Source: CAVTHW01 sp963734625 (GTDB taxonomy: Bacteria > Acidobacteriota > Terriglobia > Bryobacterales > Bryobacteraceae). Taken from it: DNA of 64,000 nucleotides. The stretch's first letter is position 1, and the number at the start of each line of letters is the position of its first letter. The DNA is taken from contig CAVTHW010000009.1 in assembly GCA_963734625.1 (NCBI GenBank), forward strand, positions 1 through 64,000, in the 5' to 3' direction. The position numbers were made by a program, and so were the translations under genes. Of this stretch, positions 16,337 to 25,441 are shown piece by piece. The notes beneath the pieces were generated by a model. It saw only the letters and a list, made by a program, of their open reading frames with translations. It was not told the DNA's origin and did no database searches.

Positions 16337-16858
16337 GTGTACACCATCAAGACCGAACGAATCCTGAAGATATTGACCGGGCTGATGCTGGCGGGGCTGG
16401 CCTTTTTCATAGCGGACGCCTTTCGCGAGAAAGTGGTGGCCGTGGGAGACAAGGCGCCCAATTTCACCATTGTCACCGACAGTGGGAGGCAGATCTCGCG
16501 ATCCAGCTTCGGCGGGCGCGTGCTGGTGCTGAACTTCTGGGCCACGTGGTGCCCGCCCTGCGTCGAGGAGATTCCCTCGCTCGACGAATTCCAGAAGCGG
16601 CTGGCTCCGTCCGGCGTGGTGGTTCTGAGCGTCAGCGTGGACCAGAGCGAGCAGGCCTACCGCGAATTCTTGAAGAAGGCGAACGTCTCCTTCCTCACGG
16701 CCCGCGATCCCGCCGCCAAGATCAGCGCCGACTACGGAACTTTCAAGTACCCCGAGACCTACGTGATCGACTCCACGGGCAAGGTGGTGCAGAAGCACAT
16801 CGGCGCCCAGCTCTGGACCGACGAGAATCTGGTCCGTTCGATCCAGGGGATGCTGTAG
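16337..16858 (+). CDS. Membrane-anchored TlpA/ResA-type thiol-disulfide oxidoreductase
   Basis: A GTG start at 16337 follows the purine-rich AGGAAAGAGGGAG. The 173-residue protein has an uncleaved N-terminal helix (ILTGLMLAGLAFFIADAF) and a thioredoxin fold with WATWCPPC (Cys72, Cys75), KAPNFTIVTDSG, EIPSLDEFQKRL and the cis-Pro segment FKYPETYVIDSTGKVV. It faces the periplasm and probably reduces disulfides, for example in cytochrome c maturation; no cytochrome gene is adjacent. It is divergent from the pterin operon across a 46-bp spacer. Confidence 0.88.
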   Translation: MYTIKTERILKILTGLMLAGLAFFIADAFREKVVAVGDKAPNFTIVTDSGRQISRSSFGGRVLVLNFWATWCPPCVEEIPSLDEFQKRLAPSGVVVLSVSVDQSEQAYREFLKKANVSFLTARDPAAKISADYGTFKYPETYVIDSTGKVVQKHIGAQLWTDENLVRSIQGML

Positions 16859-16870
16859 CCGACTTCCGGT

Positions 16871-17994
16871 ATGCAGGTGCTGGCCATCGCGGACGATACC
16901 ACCGGCGCGCTCGAGGTGGGCGCCCAGTTCGCCGGGGCGGGTGTGCGCACGCGGGTCTCCCTTAGGAACGGGTTGAATCGCACCAACCGCGTTCTGGTTG
17001 TGGACACACACACCCGGCGTCTCCAGCCGCCCCAGGCCCGAGTCCGCCTCAGGCGTTTGGCTGCCGAGGCTAGAACCCGCGGTATACCTTATCTGTATAA
17101 GAAGACCGATTCCACGCTGCGCGGGAATATTGCAGCCGAGTTTCAAGCTTTGCTGGATGTTTTCCCGGAGCGTCTACTGATCTACGCGCCCGCCTATCCG
17201 CGGATGGGCCGGGTGGCGGTGGGAGGCGAGGTGTTCGTCGATGCGGCTTGCCAGGGCTCATGTCCCGGCGCTTCTCGCTCATGGCTGCGCCGCCCCGGTT
17301 CTGCAAGCGGCGGGCGCGGCGGAACTGGAGGGGCTGCTCGACAGCGCCGCGCCGGGCTCGATTATCGTCTGTGACGGGCGCTCGGAGGAGGATACGGAGG
17401 AAGCCGCCGCGGCTCTGGCGCGCTCCGGACGGGCCTCCATTGTGGCGGGTCCGGCGGGTTTCTCGGGATACTGGATTCGGACATTGCCGGTGGAGAGGGG
17501 ATTTCTCGCCAGCCGGCCGGCGGTCCGCCGCTATCTGGTGCTCAGCGGAAGCATGAACCCGGCCGCGCTGGAACAGGTTCGGCGCGCCGCCGCAGAACGG
17601 TCTCCCCACGGTCTTCGTCCAACAGGATGAGGCGGCCGACTCGAGCGCCGCCGCGGAGGTCGCCTGCCGCCTGGCCGCCGGGGGTTGCGCCGCGCTGGCG
17701 ACGCCGGGTGTCTGCCCGCAAGGAGTCTCCAGAAGGATAGGGGCTATCGCCGGCCGCGTCCTCGAGGCACAAGCCGTGGACGGAATCGTCGTTCTCGGCG
17801 GCCAGACGGCCTATGCTCTACTCAAGACACTCGACATCACCGAGATCGAGCCGCGTTTCGACCTGCTGCCTGGAGCGCCGCTGTCGTTGATCCGGCAGCG
17901 GGGGCGCGAGATCGTTCTGGTTACCAAAGCGGGCGGATTCGGCGGTCCGGACACACTGCTTTCGATTCGGAAGCGCCTGGAGGACAGCGCATGA
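16871..17994 (+). pseudogene. Four-carbon acid sugar kinase (DUF1537 family), two frameshifts
   Basis: The first frame begins MQVLAIADDTTGALEVGAQF and contains KKTDSTLRGNIAAE, both diagnostic of the OtnK/DtnK D-erythronate/D-threonate kinase family. After about 17240 homology continues in a second frame (APVLQAAGAAELEGLL, IVAGPAGFSGYWIRTLP, VLSGSMNPAALEQV). After about 17610 it continues in the third (GIVVLGGQTAYALLKTLDIT, LVTKAGGFGGPDTL) to the stop at 17994. All three thirds are well conserved, so only two indels separate this from an intact gene of about 374 residues. It overlaps the pdxA-like gene by ATGA. Real inactivation and sequencing error are both plausible. Confidence 0.82.
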
Positions 17995-18957
17995 TTGCGG
18001 GCGTCACCATGGGGGATGCGGGCGGGGTCGGCCCGGAGATCCTGCTGAAGGCTTTCCGCGCGAGCAATGCTCCGCAGCCCGGTGATCGTGTTCGGCGATT
18101 TGGCAATTCTGGAGCACTGTAACCGCCGCCTGGCTTGCGGCGTTGCGCTGCGGAAGGCGGGCGGAGCGGCGGACTTCCGCGAGGGGTTCCTGAACGTCGT
18201 GGATCTCGGCCTGCTGGGAGTGGACGCCTTACGCATCGGCGAGGTCAACGCCGCCTCGGGCGCCGCGGCCAGAGAGTACATTGTGGCGGCCACGCAAGCG
18301 GCGCTGCGCGGCGAGATCGGCGCCGTCGTGACCCTGCCCGTCAACAAGGAGGCCATCGCTTTGACCGACCCGGGCTTCACCGGGCACACCGAATTGATCG
18401 CCGCGCTGTGCGGCGTGGATCAAGCCACGCTGATGCTGGTTTCCGGTAGCCTGATCGTCTCGCACGTCAGCACGCACGTCTCGCTGCGGGAAGCGATCGA
18501 GCGCGTCCGCAAAGATCGCATCGTCCAGGTGATTGAAGCGACCGCGAAGGCCGTTGGCAAGCTGCGGGCGAATCCGCGCATCGCCGTGGCCGGCTTGAAT
18601 CCGCACGCCGGCGAACACGGGCTGTTCGGCCGGGAGGAGATCGAAGAGATCAGCCCCGCTATTGACTGGGCGAGGAGCCTTGGGTTCCCGGTGGAGGGCC
18701 CTTTCCCGCCGGATACCGTTTTCTACCTGGCGGTGGAGCGGAAGCGTTTCGACGCGGTGGTGTGCATGTACCACGATCAAGGCCACATTCCGCTGAAGCT
18801 GCTGGATTTCGAGGGTGGAGTGAACGTGAGCCTGGGCCTGCCGATCGTGCGGACCTCGGTAGACCACGGCACGGCCTTCGACATCGCCTGGCAGGGCGTG
18901 GCGTCGGCAAAGAGCTTCATCGCGGCGCTGGAACTGGCGGAGAAGCTGGCGGAGTAA
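17991..18957 (+). pseudogene. pdxA2: PdxA/PdxA2-family 4-phosphate dehydrogenase, one frameshift near the N-terminus
   Basis: ATG 17991 overlaps the kinase stop and opens MIAGVTMGDAGGVGPEILLKAF, the PdxA N-terminus. About 75 nt later the frame changes (near 18065-18080) to PVIVFGDLAILEHCNRRL and then runs intact to 18957. Metal-ligand His residues are seen in FTGHTELIAAL, MYHDQGHIPLK and VDHGTAFDIAW. Coupling to a DUF1537 kinase points to PdxA2, which oxidises D-erythronate- or D-threonate-4-phosphate in sugar-acid catabolism, rather than pyridoxal synthesis. If the indel is real, translation could restart at ATG 18067, losing the first strand. Confidence 0.83.
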
Positions 18958-18978
18958 GCCGCGCACTGGCCGCTATTA

Positions 18979-19065
18979 TGGTGCGGACGAGAGGACTTGA
19001 ACCTCCACTCCCTTGCGGGAACTGGAACCTAAATCCAGCGCGTCTGCCAGTTCCGCCACGTCCGC
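18979..19065 (-). tRNA. tRNA-Leu (anticodon UAG)
   Basis: On the minus strand GCGGACG (19065) begins an acceptor stem that pairs with CGTCCGC before an encoded CCA at 18979-18981. The D-arm, the CTGGATTTAGGTTCCAG anticodon arm with TAG, a long class II variable arm (TTCCCGCAAGGGAG) and the GGTTCAAGTCC T-arm are all present. The long variable arm and UAG anticodon make it leucine-specific, reading CUN codons. It is flanked by pdxA2 and the OmpA/PKD gene; no integrase gene adjoins it. Confidence 0.95.
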
Positions 19066-19110
19066 ATCCGCCGAGCGCTCAGCCGTTATCTTAGCATCAC
19101 TGCATCACTC

Positions 19111-21870
19111 TTACGGATCGAGATAATTCACGGTTGTGGTGGCTGTGCTGCGCGCGCCCTTGGCGTCGGTGACGGTCAGTTCGAAGACATAGTCGCCGTA
19201 GCCCTGCAGAAACATTACGGTCGGCGTGGCGGTGGTAGCGCCGTAAATATCCGCGGGCTTGGCGCCGGCCACCCTCCAGGAGTAAGTAATCGTATCGCCG
19301 TCCGGGTCATACGATTTCGAGCCGTCCAACTGGATGTAGTGGCCCATGGTGGTCTGGTTAGGCCCGGCGTCGGCCACCGGCGGGCGGTTGGAGGGTGTCA
19401 CGTCGCCCACCTCGACGGTTACCGTAGCGGTTGCCTGGCTCGATTGATTCTTGGCGGTCAAGGTATACGTAGTGGTCACTGTGGGTGACACGGTTGTGGA
19501 GCCGTTGACGTTTACGCTGCCGATGCCGCCGATCGACGCTTCCGTGGCGTTCTCGGTCTGCCAGGAAAGCGTGGTGCTCTGGCCGGGCGCGATCTTGGCC
19601 GGTGTGGCCAGGAAGTTCACGATTCGGACTGCGGGACTCGCCACGGTCACGGTTACGGTTACCGTGGCGGTGGCCTGGCCGGTTTGATTCTTGGCCGTCA
19701 AGGTATAGGTAGTGGTCACTGTGGGCGACACGGTCGTGACGCCATTGACGTTCACGCTGCCGATGCCGCCGATCGACGCTTCCGTGGCGTTCTCCGTCTG
19801 CCAGGAAAGCGTGGTGCTCTGGCCAGAAGCGATTGTGGCCGGCGTAGCCACGAAGCTCACAATGCGCACTACTGGATGGTCAACGGTCACGGTGAGCGTC
19901 GCGGTCTCCTGGCTGACGCTATTTTTGGCCGTCAAGGTGTACGTGGTGGTCTGGTTCAGAGTGACGGTCGAGGTTCCGGCTTGCGGATCCACGTTGCCGA
20001 TGCCGCTAATTGTGACTTCATCCGCATCCCGGACTTCCCACACCAGGGTCGTCTTTTCCCCGGCTTTGATTTGGGACGGTTCGGCCGCAAAGCGGATAAT
20101 CTGCACGTGCGGCGCGGCGGCGGTGCTGATCGTCACGCGGGCCTGGCCCGAGGCGCCCTTGTCGTCTTTCACCACCAGGCGGAACACGTAGGTCTGGGCT
20201 TCGGTGGAAGTAAAGCTGGCCTGGGCCGTGTTGGCGCCCGTGATCGAGACCGTTGGTCCGCTGATCTGGCTCCACTGGTAGGTGATGGGATCGCCATCCG
20301 GATCGTAGGAGCCAGAGCCATCCAGGGTGATGAGGCCGGCGGCTACGTTGATCTGGTCGGGCCCGGCGTCGGCTACCGGCGGATCGTTGCCGACACGCAC
20401 GGTGCGGGTGAGCATTTCGTAGCGGATGCGCGGCACGTCCACCGGGACCGGGCTCTTCAGTTCGCCGAACTCCTTGGGCCGGACCCAGTTTCCGAACTGC
20501 AGGCCAAAGACCACGCGGCCGGTGTCCTTTTGAGTGAGCAGGGTTTCGTTCAACCCCGCTTCCGCGGTGAATGCCACGTGCGAACTCAGCGGCAGAACTA
20601 ATCGAACCGTGCCGCCGGGCCGGTCGCTTCCTCCCTTACGGAACAGCATTCCGAGGTTGCCCTCGACGTAACTGTTCTTGTAGAGGCCGATCTGCGCGCT
20701 GCCTCCTACCTGATCGACCACATTCAGGTAGGTCTCCAGGAAGAGATTGCGGCCGAGCCCCTGGCGGCCGATGACGGGCTCATCGAGAAAGGACTTGGCG
20801 CCGAAGGCCCCAACGCGGCCGCGGGAGAAAACGTAGTCCAGCGTGACGGCGGCCTGCCCCAGAGTTCCGCCGGCCTGAAAAGCCTTGAGCTCGACGCGCT
20901 TGAAGCTCGAGAACAAGCCCGCCTGAAAGCCCCCGCGGCGGTCGAGCAGGCCGAAGTCGAATTGGCCCTCCTGCCGGTCGGAATAGCGCAGGTACTCGCC
21001 CTGGGCTTGCAGCGCGTGGCCCTCGCCAAAAGGCGTGAAGAACCGCGCCTTGCCGGTGGCGGTCAGGTTGCCCGTGGTGTCCGGGCCGAGGTTGAGCTCC
21101 AGTACCTCGAACCGCTTGGGCCGCGCTTCCTCAAGCGCCTTCTTCGCCGCCGCCTCCATCATCTGGGTCATTTCGTCCCGCCCCAGTGGCTTGGGCAATT
21201 GCGCCACTTGCTGCTGGACGCCGGCCTGGCCCTGCTTGAGGGCGGCCGTATCCTGCCCGAGAGCGCCGAGATCCTGTTTTAACTGGCCGTTCTGCGCAGC
21301 CAGGTCGCGCAAAGCCGCAGCCATCGCATCCTGCTGGCCGAGCTTCTTGAGCACCTCGTCGCAGCAGCCCAGATCCTTCGCGGCCGCGGCGGCGAGGGCA
21401 TTCACGGCGTCGCCCACGCTTCCGGCGCTCACGATCCGGCCCTGGCCGTCGGTGACCGTCAGAGTGACGCGCCGGTTGATAAACCGGCCCTCTATGGTCC
21501 GGTTATCGACTTCCGGATTGCGCTTGCCCTGGCCGCTGGTCGTGATCTGTTCGGCCTTGGCGCCGTACTTGACGAGGAAGCTCTTGACCGTCTCGGCCCT
21601 GGCAATAGCCAGCTTGTCGTTGTACCCATCGGAACCGATGTAGTCCGTGTTCCCTTCGACCTTCACCTTGTAGTCGGGGTGCTGGCCGAGCAACTCGCCC
21701 AGGCGCAACAGACTCGGATAGGCGTCCGACAGAATCGAGGAGTTGAACTCGAAATTAACGTCTTCCCAATCATCCTTCGTGGCGGTGGTCGTTAAGCCCT
21801 GTGCGAACAGGCTCGCGCACAGCCCAAGGCCGGCAATCAGGCCCACGATCATCAGAACCCTGCGTAGCAT
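19111..21870 (-). CDS. Large exported OmpA-PKD repeat surface protein
   Basis: 919 residues. Residues 1-23 are a signal peptide (MIVGLIAGLGLCASLFA). Residues about 33-140 form an OmpA-like peptidoglycan-binding domain (VEGNTDYIGSDGYNDKLAIARAE; GKRNPEVDNRTIEGRFINRR), unusually placed at the N-terminus. Next come a coiled-coil stretch of about 70 residues and a beta-rich segment of about 250 residues that may form a barrel. Residues about 500-590 are a PKD domain (PPVADAGPDQ, GSGSYDPDGDPITYQW). Three Ig-like repeats follow (TTLSWQTENATEASIGGIGS occurs twice), then a second PKD (DGSKSYDPDGDTITYSW). It likely links peptidoglycan to the outer surface. Monocistronic, convergent with the tRNA. Confidence 0.8.
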   Translation of the reverse strand: MLRRVLMIVGLIAGLGLCASLFAQGLTTTATKDDWEDVNFEFNSSILSDAYPSLLRLGELLGQHPDYKVKVEGNTDYIGSDGYNDKLAIARAETVKSFLVKYGAKAEQITTSGQGKRNPEVDNRTIEGRFINRRVTLTVTDGQGRIVSAGSVGDAVNALAAAAAKDLGCCDEVLKKLGQQDAMAAALRDLAAQNGQLKQDLGALGQDTAALKQGQAGVQQQVAQLPKPLGRDEMTQMMEAAAKKALEEARPKRFEVLELNLGPDTTGNLTATGKARFFTPFGEGHALQAQGEYLRYSDRQEGQFDFGLLDRRGGFQAGLFSSFKRVELKAFQAGGTLGQAAVTLDYVFSRGRVGAFGAKSFLDEPVIGRQGLGRNLFLETYLNVVDQVGGSAQIGLYKNSYVEGNLGMLFRKGGSDRPGGTVRLVLPLSSHVAFTAEAGLNETLLTQKDTGRVVFGLQFGNWVRPKEFGELKSPVPVDVPRIRYEMLTRTVRVGNDPPVADAGPDQINVAAGLITLDGSGSYDPDGDPITYQWSQISGPTVSITGANTAQASFTSTEAQTYVFRLVVKDDKGASGQARVTISTAAAPHVQIIRFAAEPSQIKAGEKTTLVWEVRDADEVTISGIGNVDPQAGTSTVTLNQTTTYTLTAKNSVSQETATLTVTVDHPVVRIVSFVATPATIASGQSTTLSWQTENATEASIGGIGSVNVNGVTTVSPTVTTTYTLTAKNQTGQATATVTVTVTVASPAVRIVNFLATPAKIAPGQSTTLSWQTENATEASIGGIGSVNVNGSTTVSPTVTTTYTLTAKNQSSQATATVTVEVGDVTPSNRPPVADAGPNQTTMGHYIQLDGSKSYDPDGDTITYSWRVAGAKPADIYGATTATPTVMFLQGYGDYVFELTVTDAKGARSTATTTVNYLDP

Positions 21871-21998
21871 AACGGCTCCTTTTGAGGGAATACGGTCGGC
21901 GGCTTCCTCGTTTGGAATCTTAATAACCTTAAATCCCCATCTATTCTCAATTTTAACTCCGCTTTGCCGAAAATCAAGGGTTTATGGCAGTCTATCTG

Positions 21999-22880
21999 TC
22001 AGTCGGCCGCGCAGGAAGCCGAGGCCGCGAGTTCCTTCGTCAGCGATCTGCGGCGTACGCCCGTCAGGCGGGGCCCAGGAAGGCCGCAGGCGCAGGTCGC
22101 GCGTTCGATGCTTGCGGTGAGACCGGTGGCCAGGCGCAGGACAGGCCGCCGTAGATCCAGCAGGGAAGTCGCCAGCAACTCGGGTTCGCCATCGCCGGCC
22201 TCCACCTCGAGGATGGCCTGATCGCCCTCGATGTGGAACCCGTCGTGCGCCTCGCACTCCCAGGCTAGCAGCCGTCCCTCGGGGCTAAGAATCTGGCCGA
22301 AGACGGGCGCCTGGAATACGCGCCAGAGCAGATCGCGGGCCTCGCTGCTGAGGAACGTCTGTCTGAGGATGACGAAAGCGATAACCGAGTGGGTCAGCTT
22401 CGGGAGTCTGGCGCCGCAATCTTCGGCACCCTCTGCCAGCCGACGCAATTCGGCGACCGGACCCGCCAGTGCGTCCGGCCGGAAGTGCGCGAGCCGTTGC
22501 CGCCGCGCGTCTCCGAACGTGTCGATCCGCTTGACGCCCCGGAAGCCTTGCATGAGCACGGCCGGCCGGCCCGGTCGTGGCAAGGGCCAGAACATCTCCA
22601 GGGAGGCCTCGCCGGACGCCTTCTCGTTCGTCAGGAATCGAGATTGATCGTGGTGCGGGGGAGGGTCCGCCTTCGGCAGCCGGGACAGGATGTCCGCGAC
22701 CGAGTCCAACCTGGCGACCAGGTCCGGCGAGCCCAGGCCGGCGGATCGCAGCAATGGAGCATAATACGTTGTGTTCAATGCGGCCAGCAGGACTGAACGG
22801 AGTCTTGCCGGACGGGATGTGTCGGGGCAACGCCCGAGCAGCCGCAAGCGCAAAGCGCGCACTCCCTGCCGGGGGTCCAT
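21999..22880 (-). CDS. PaaK-like protein lacking the AMP-binding core
   Basis: 293 residues. The N-terminal part (TTYYAPLLRSAGLGSPDLV and ADILSRLPKADP) resembles the start of phenylacetate-CoA-ligase-like enzymes. The C-terminal part (ECEAHDGFHIEGDQAILEVE; LLATSLLDLRRPVLRLATG; CACGLPGPRLTGV) resembles their adenylate-binding end and CPCG segment. The Ser/Thr/Gly-rich phosphate loop that should lie between is absent, so adenylation is improbable. The frame is intact with no obvious indel, which argues for an internal deletion that persisted. It lies 36 bp downstream of the response regulator on the same strand. Function unknown. Confidence 0.6.
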   Translation of the reverse strand: MDPRQGVRALRLRLLGRCPDTSRPARLRSVLLAALNTTYYAPLLRSAGLGSPDLVARLDSVADILSRLPKADPPPHHDQSRFLTNEKASGEASLEMFWPLPRPGRPAVLMQGFRGVKRIDTFGDARRQRLAHFRPDALAGPVAELRRLAEGAEDCGARLPKLTHSVIAFVILRQTFLSSEARDLLWRVFQAPVFGQILSPEGRLLAWECEAHDGFHIEGDQAILEVEAGDGEPELLATSLLDLRRPVLRLATGLTASIERATCACGLPGPRLTGVRRRSLTKELAASASCAAD

Positions 22881-22915
22881 TAAACAAGAAAGGTGGGAAG
22901 ACGGCGGCGCTTATC

Positions 22916-23590
22916 TCAGGACGATTCGGTGTTTCTCGCCAGGTGGGTCAGGCCGGCCGACAGGGCGAAGTGGGTGAGCCCGGCCACGTTATTGACGCCC
23001 AGCTTCTTCATGAGGGTCTTGCGGTAGCTGCGCACGGTGTGCGCGCCCAGGCCCAGCAGCCCCGCGATCTCCTTGCTGGTCCTCCCCTCGGCGATGAGCC
23101 GCATAACCTGCAACTCCCTGGGCGCGAGCGTTTCCAGGGCGGAGTCGGCGGATCTGCCCTCCAGATTGCCCTTCCGAATACGGCGCAGTAACTGGTCGGA
23201 AACCTGAGGGCTCAGATACGAGCCGCCCCGCGCGACGGTCCGCAAGGCGTCCAGCAGGTCGCTGCTGGAGACCCGCTTCACCACGAAAGCGCGAGCTCCG
23301 GCGCGAATCGCGCTGACCACGGTGTGCTCGTCGTCGCGCATCGAGAGGATGACCACTTTGGCGGCGGGCAGGTGGCGCAGCAGTTCGGCCGTGGCATCTA
23401 TCCCGTTTAGCCCCGGCATCGCTATGCCCATGAGGACCAGGTCGGGGCGAACGTCTCGCGCAACCTGCACGCCGTCGGCGCCGTTGTCGGCTTCTCCGAC
23501 GACCTGAAACTCGCCGTTTCGCTCCAGGATCGCTCTAATCCCGTCGCGCATGATTTGATGATCGTCGACCAGGACGACACTATAGGGCAT
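22916..23590 (-). CDS. NarL/LuxR-type response regulator without the phospho-acceptor Asp
   Basis: ATG 23590 overlaps the transketolase end by 11 nt and gives 224 residues. The receiver has the acidic pair VLVDDHQIMRDG (Asp9, Asp10), the switch Ser (VVILSMRDDE) and the conserved Lys (FVVKRVSSSDLLDAL). At the phosphorylation site it reads PDLVLMGIAMPGLNG: Gly55 replaces Asp. The LuxR helix-turn-helix is normal (LAPRELQVMRLIAEGRTSKEIAGLLGLGAHTVRSYRKTLMKKLGV). It should bind DNA but not be controlled by phospho-transfer. No partner kinase is nearby. It is probably cotranscribed with the transketolase pair. Confidence 0.88.
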   Translation of the reverse strand: MPYSVVLVDDHQIMRDGIRAILERNGEFQVVGEADNGADGVQVARDVRPDLVLMGIAMPGLNGIDATAELLRHLPAAKVVILSMRDDEHTVVSAIRAGARAFVVKRVSSSDLLDALRTVARGGSYLSPQVSDQLLRRIRKGNLEGRSADSALETLAPRELQVMRLIAEGRTSKEIAGLLGLGAHTVRSYRKTLMKKLGVNNVAGLTHFALSAGLTHLARNTESS

Positions 23591-24557
23591 GTTTCTTGCG
23601 CTGCAGAACGCGATGCGCCGCGGCGATAACGTCACGCGCCACCAGGCCGTACTTCTCGCAAATCTCACCCGGCGTTCCCGATTCCGCGTAGGTGTTCCGA
23701 ATTCCGACAAACTCCATTGGGCAGGGATGGCTCTCGACGACCGCCTGCGCGACCCGCACGCCGAGGCCTCCGTCCACCAGATGTTCCTCGGCGGTCACGA
23801 TCGCTCCCGTTTCGGCCGCGGCGCGCGCGATGGCGCCCGCATCGAGCGGTTTGATCGTATGCATGTCGAGCACCCGCACGGAGATCCCCTCCCTTCGAAG
23901 TTGCTCCCAGGCCCGGATGGCTTCGGCCAGCAGGAGGCCGGTGGCTATGATCGTGAGGTCCGTTCCCGCGACGACTTCCACGGCCTGCCCGATCTGGAAG
24001 CGCTGGCCGGGCGGGTAAATCACGGGAACCTTGGGACGTCCCACCCTGATGTAGACGGGGCCGCGGTGCGCGGCGGCGGCCCTGACCAGCGCGGCCGTGG
24101 ACACTTCATCGGCCGGCGAGATCACGGTGAAACCGGGAAGGGAACAGGCCAGGGCAATGTCCTCGATCGACATCTGCGATGGGCCGTCCTCGCCGATGGA
24201 GATGCCGGCGTGGGTTCCCACCAGCTTGAGGTTGACCTCGGGCGGGTATGCCGCCAGCACGCGCAACTGCTCGAAACCCTTGTTCACCGCGAAAGCGGCG
24301 AAACTGGCCGCGAAGGCGATCTTGCCCGCTACTGCCAGGCCCGCGGCCACTCCCACCATATTCGCCTCGGCGATGCCGCAAGAGACGAAACGTTCCGGGA
24401 ACTCCTGGGCAAACAGGTGGGTAAAAGTAGACTTGGACAGGTCGGCGTCCACCACGACGACGTCCCTGTTCTCCCGCCCGAGTTCTACCAGCGCGCGGCC
24501 GAAGGCCTCCCGGGTGGCCATCCCCAGCTTGAGTTCAAATACTTTTTCCGCCGGCAT
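23580..24557 (-). CDS. Transketolase, C-terminal (pyrimidine/C) subunit
   Basis: 325 residues. It contains the pyrimidine-binding domain with VVVVDADLSKSTFTHLF, FVSCGIAEANMVGVAAGLA (catalytic Glu), FAASFAAFAVNKGFEQLRV and GTHAGISIGEDGPSQMS, then the C-terminal domain (VEVVAGTDLTIIATGLLLAEA, TAEEHLVDGGLG). With the preceding gene, which carries the pyrophosphate domain, it forms a split transketolase of the type found in archaea and many bacteria. It acts in the non-oxidative pentose phosphate pathway with thiamine diphosphate. There are 2 nt between this start and the partner's stop. The class is also close to DXS C-terminal sequences, but the partner excludes that. Confidence 0.92.
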   Translation of the reverse strand: MPAEKVFELKLGMATREAFGRALVELGRENRDVVVVDADLSKSTFTHLFAQEFPERFVSCGIAEANMVGVAAGLAVAGKIAFAASFAAFAVNKGFEQLRVLAAYPPEVNLKLVGTHAGISIGEDGPSQMSIEDIALACSLPGFTVISPADEVSTAALVRAAAAHRGPVYIRVGRPKVPVIYPPGQRFQIGQAVEVVAGTDLTIIATGLLLAEAIRAWEQLRREGISVRVLDMHTIKPLDAGAIARAAAETGAIVTAEEHLVDGGLGVRVAQAVVESHPCPMEFVGIRNTYAESGTPGEICEKYGLVARDVIAAAHRVLQRKKHAL

Positions 24558-24559
24558 CG

Positions 24560-25381
24560 CTATTGCAGCTCCCCGAGCGCCTGCTCAACTTCCGCGGGCG
24601 AGGGGGCGACTCCGTGCCACTTGGGCTTATTCTCCATGAAAGAAACGCCTTTGCCTTTGACCGTGTGCGCTATGATGACCACCGGCTTGCCCTTGGTGGC
24701 GCCGGCCTCCTCAAACGCCCGCTGAAGTGCGGCGATGTCGTGGCCGTCCAGGTCGATGACATGCCAGCCGAAGGCGCGCCATTTCTCGGCGAAGGGCTCC
24801 ACGTCCATGATGTCCTTGACGAACCCGTCCAATTGGATCCGGTTGAAATCGACGATGGCGCAAATGTTATCCAGATGGTGGAAGGCGCCGAACATGGCCG
24901 CTTCCCAGATCTGACCCTCCTGGCACTCACCGTCGCCGAGCAGGACGTAAGTGCGCCACGCGGCCGCGTCCAACCGGGCTGCAAAGGCCATTCCCAAGCC
25001 CAATGACAGGCCCTGGCCGAGCGAACCGGTTGAAGCGTCCAGGGCGGGGAAGAATCGCCGGTCGGGATGCCCCTGAAAAGGGCTCCCCAGCTTGCGCAGC
25101 GTCTTTAGCTGCTCGACGGGCGCGTAGCCGCATTCCGCCATCACGGCATAAAGCACGGGAGCGGCGTGGCCTTTGGAAAGAATGAAACGGTCCCGCCCCG
25201 CCCAGCCCGGGTCTTGCGGGTTGTGCCGCATCACCGAATAGAAGAGAGTGACCACTAGTTCGACCGCGGACAGCGAGCCGCCGGGATGGCCCGACCCGGC
25301 GGCACCGATCATTTCGATGATGTTGCGGCGGGTAGCCTTGGCGATCTCCTGCAACTGCCTTACGTCTTTAACTTGTTCCAT
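24560..25381 (-). CDS. Transketolase, N-terminal (pyrophosphate) subunit
   Basis: 273 residues with the ThDP-binding motif (VLLGDGECQEGQIWEAAMFG ending at VDFNRIQ). Other conserved stretches are ATRRNIIEMIGAAGSGHPGG, LSAVELVVTLFYSVMRH and DRFILSKGHAAPVLYAVMAE. These match the N-terminal half of transketolase; the C-terminal half is encoded 2 nt downstream, so they form an obligate heteromer. The operon continues into an atypical response regulator and a PaaK-like protein. Nothing indicates special substrate use beyond transfer of two-carbon ketol units. Confidence 0.92.
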   Translation of the reverse strand: MEQVKDVRQLQEIAKATRRNIIEMIGAAGSGHPGGSLSAVELVVTLFYSVMRHNPQDPGWAGRDRFILSKGHAAPVLYAVMAECGYAPVEQLKTLRKLGSPFQGHPDRRFFPALDASTGSLGQGLSLGLGMAFAARLDAAAWRTYVLLGDGECQEGQIWEAAMFGAFHHLDNICAIVDFNRIQLDGFVKDIMDVEPFAEKWRAFGWHVIDLDGHDIAALQRAFEEAGATKGKPVVIIAHTVKGKGVSFMENKPKWHGVAPSPAEVEQALGELQ

Positions 25382-25441
25382 TGCCGGAATTATTCAATGT
25401 ACCATTTCGAGGGGAAGCCGCCGTTGCAGTAGAACCTTATT

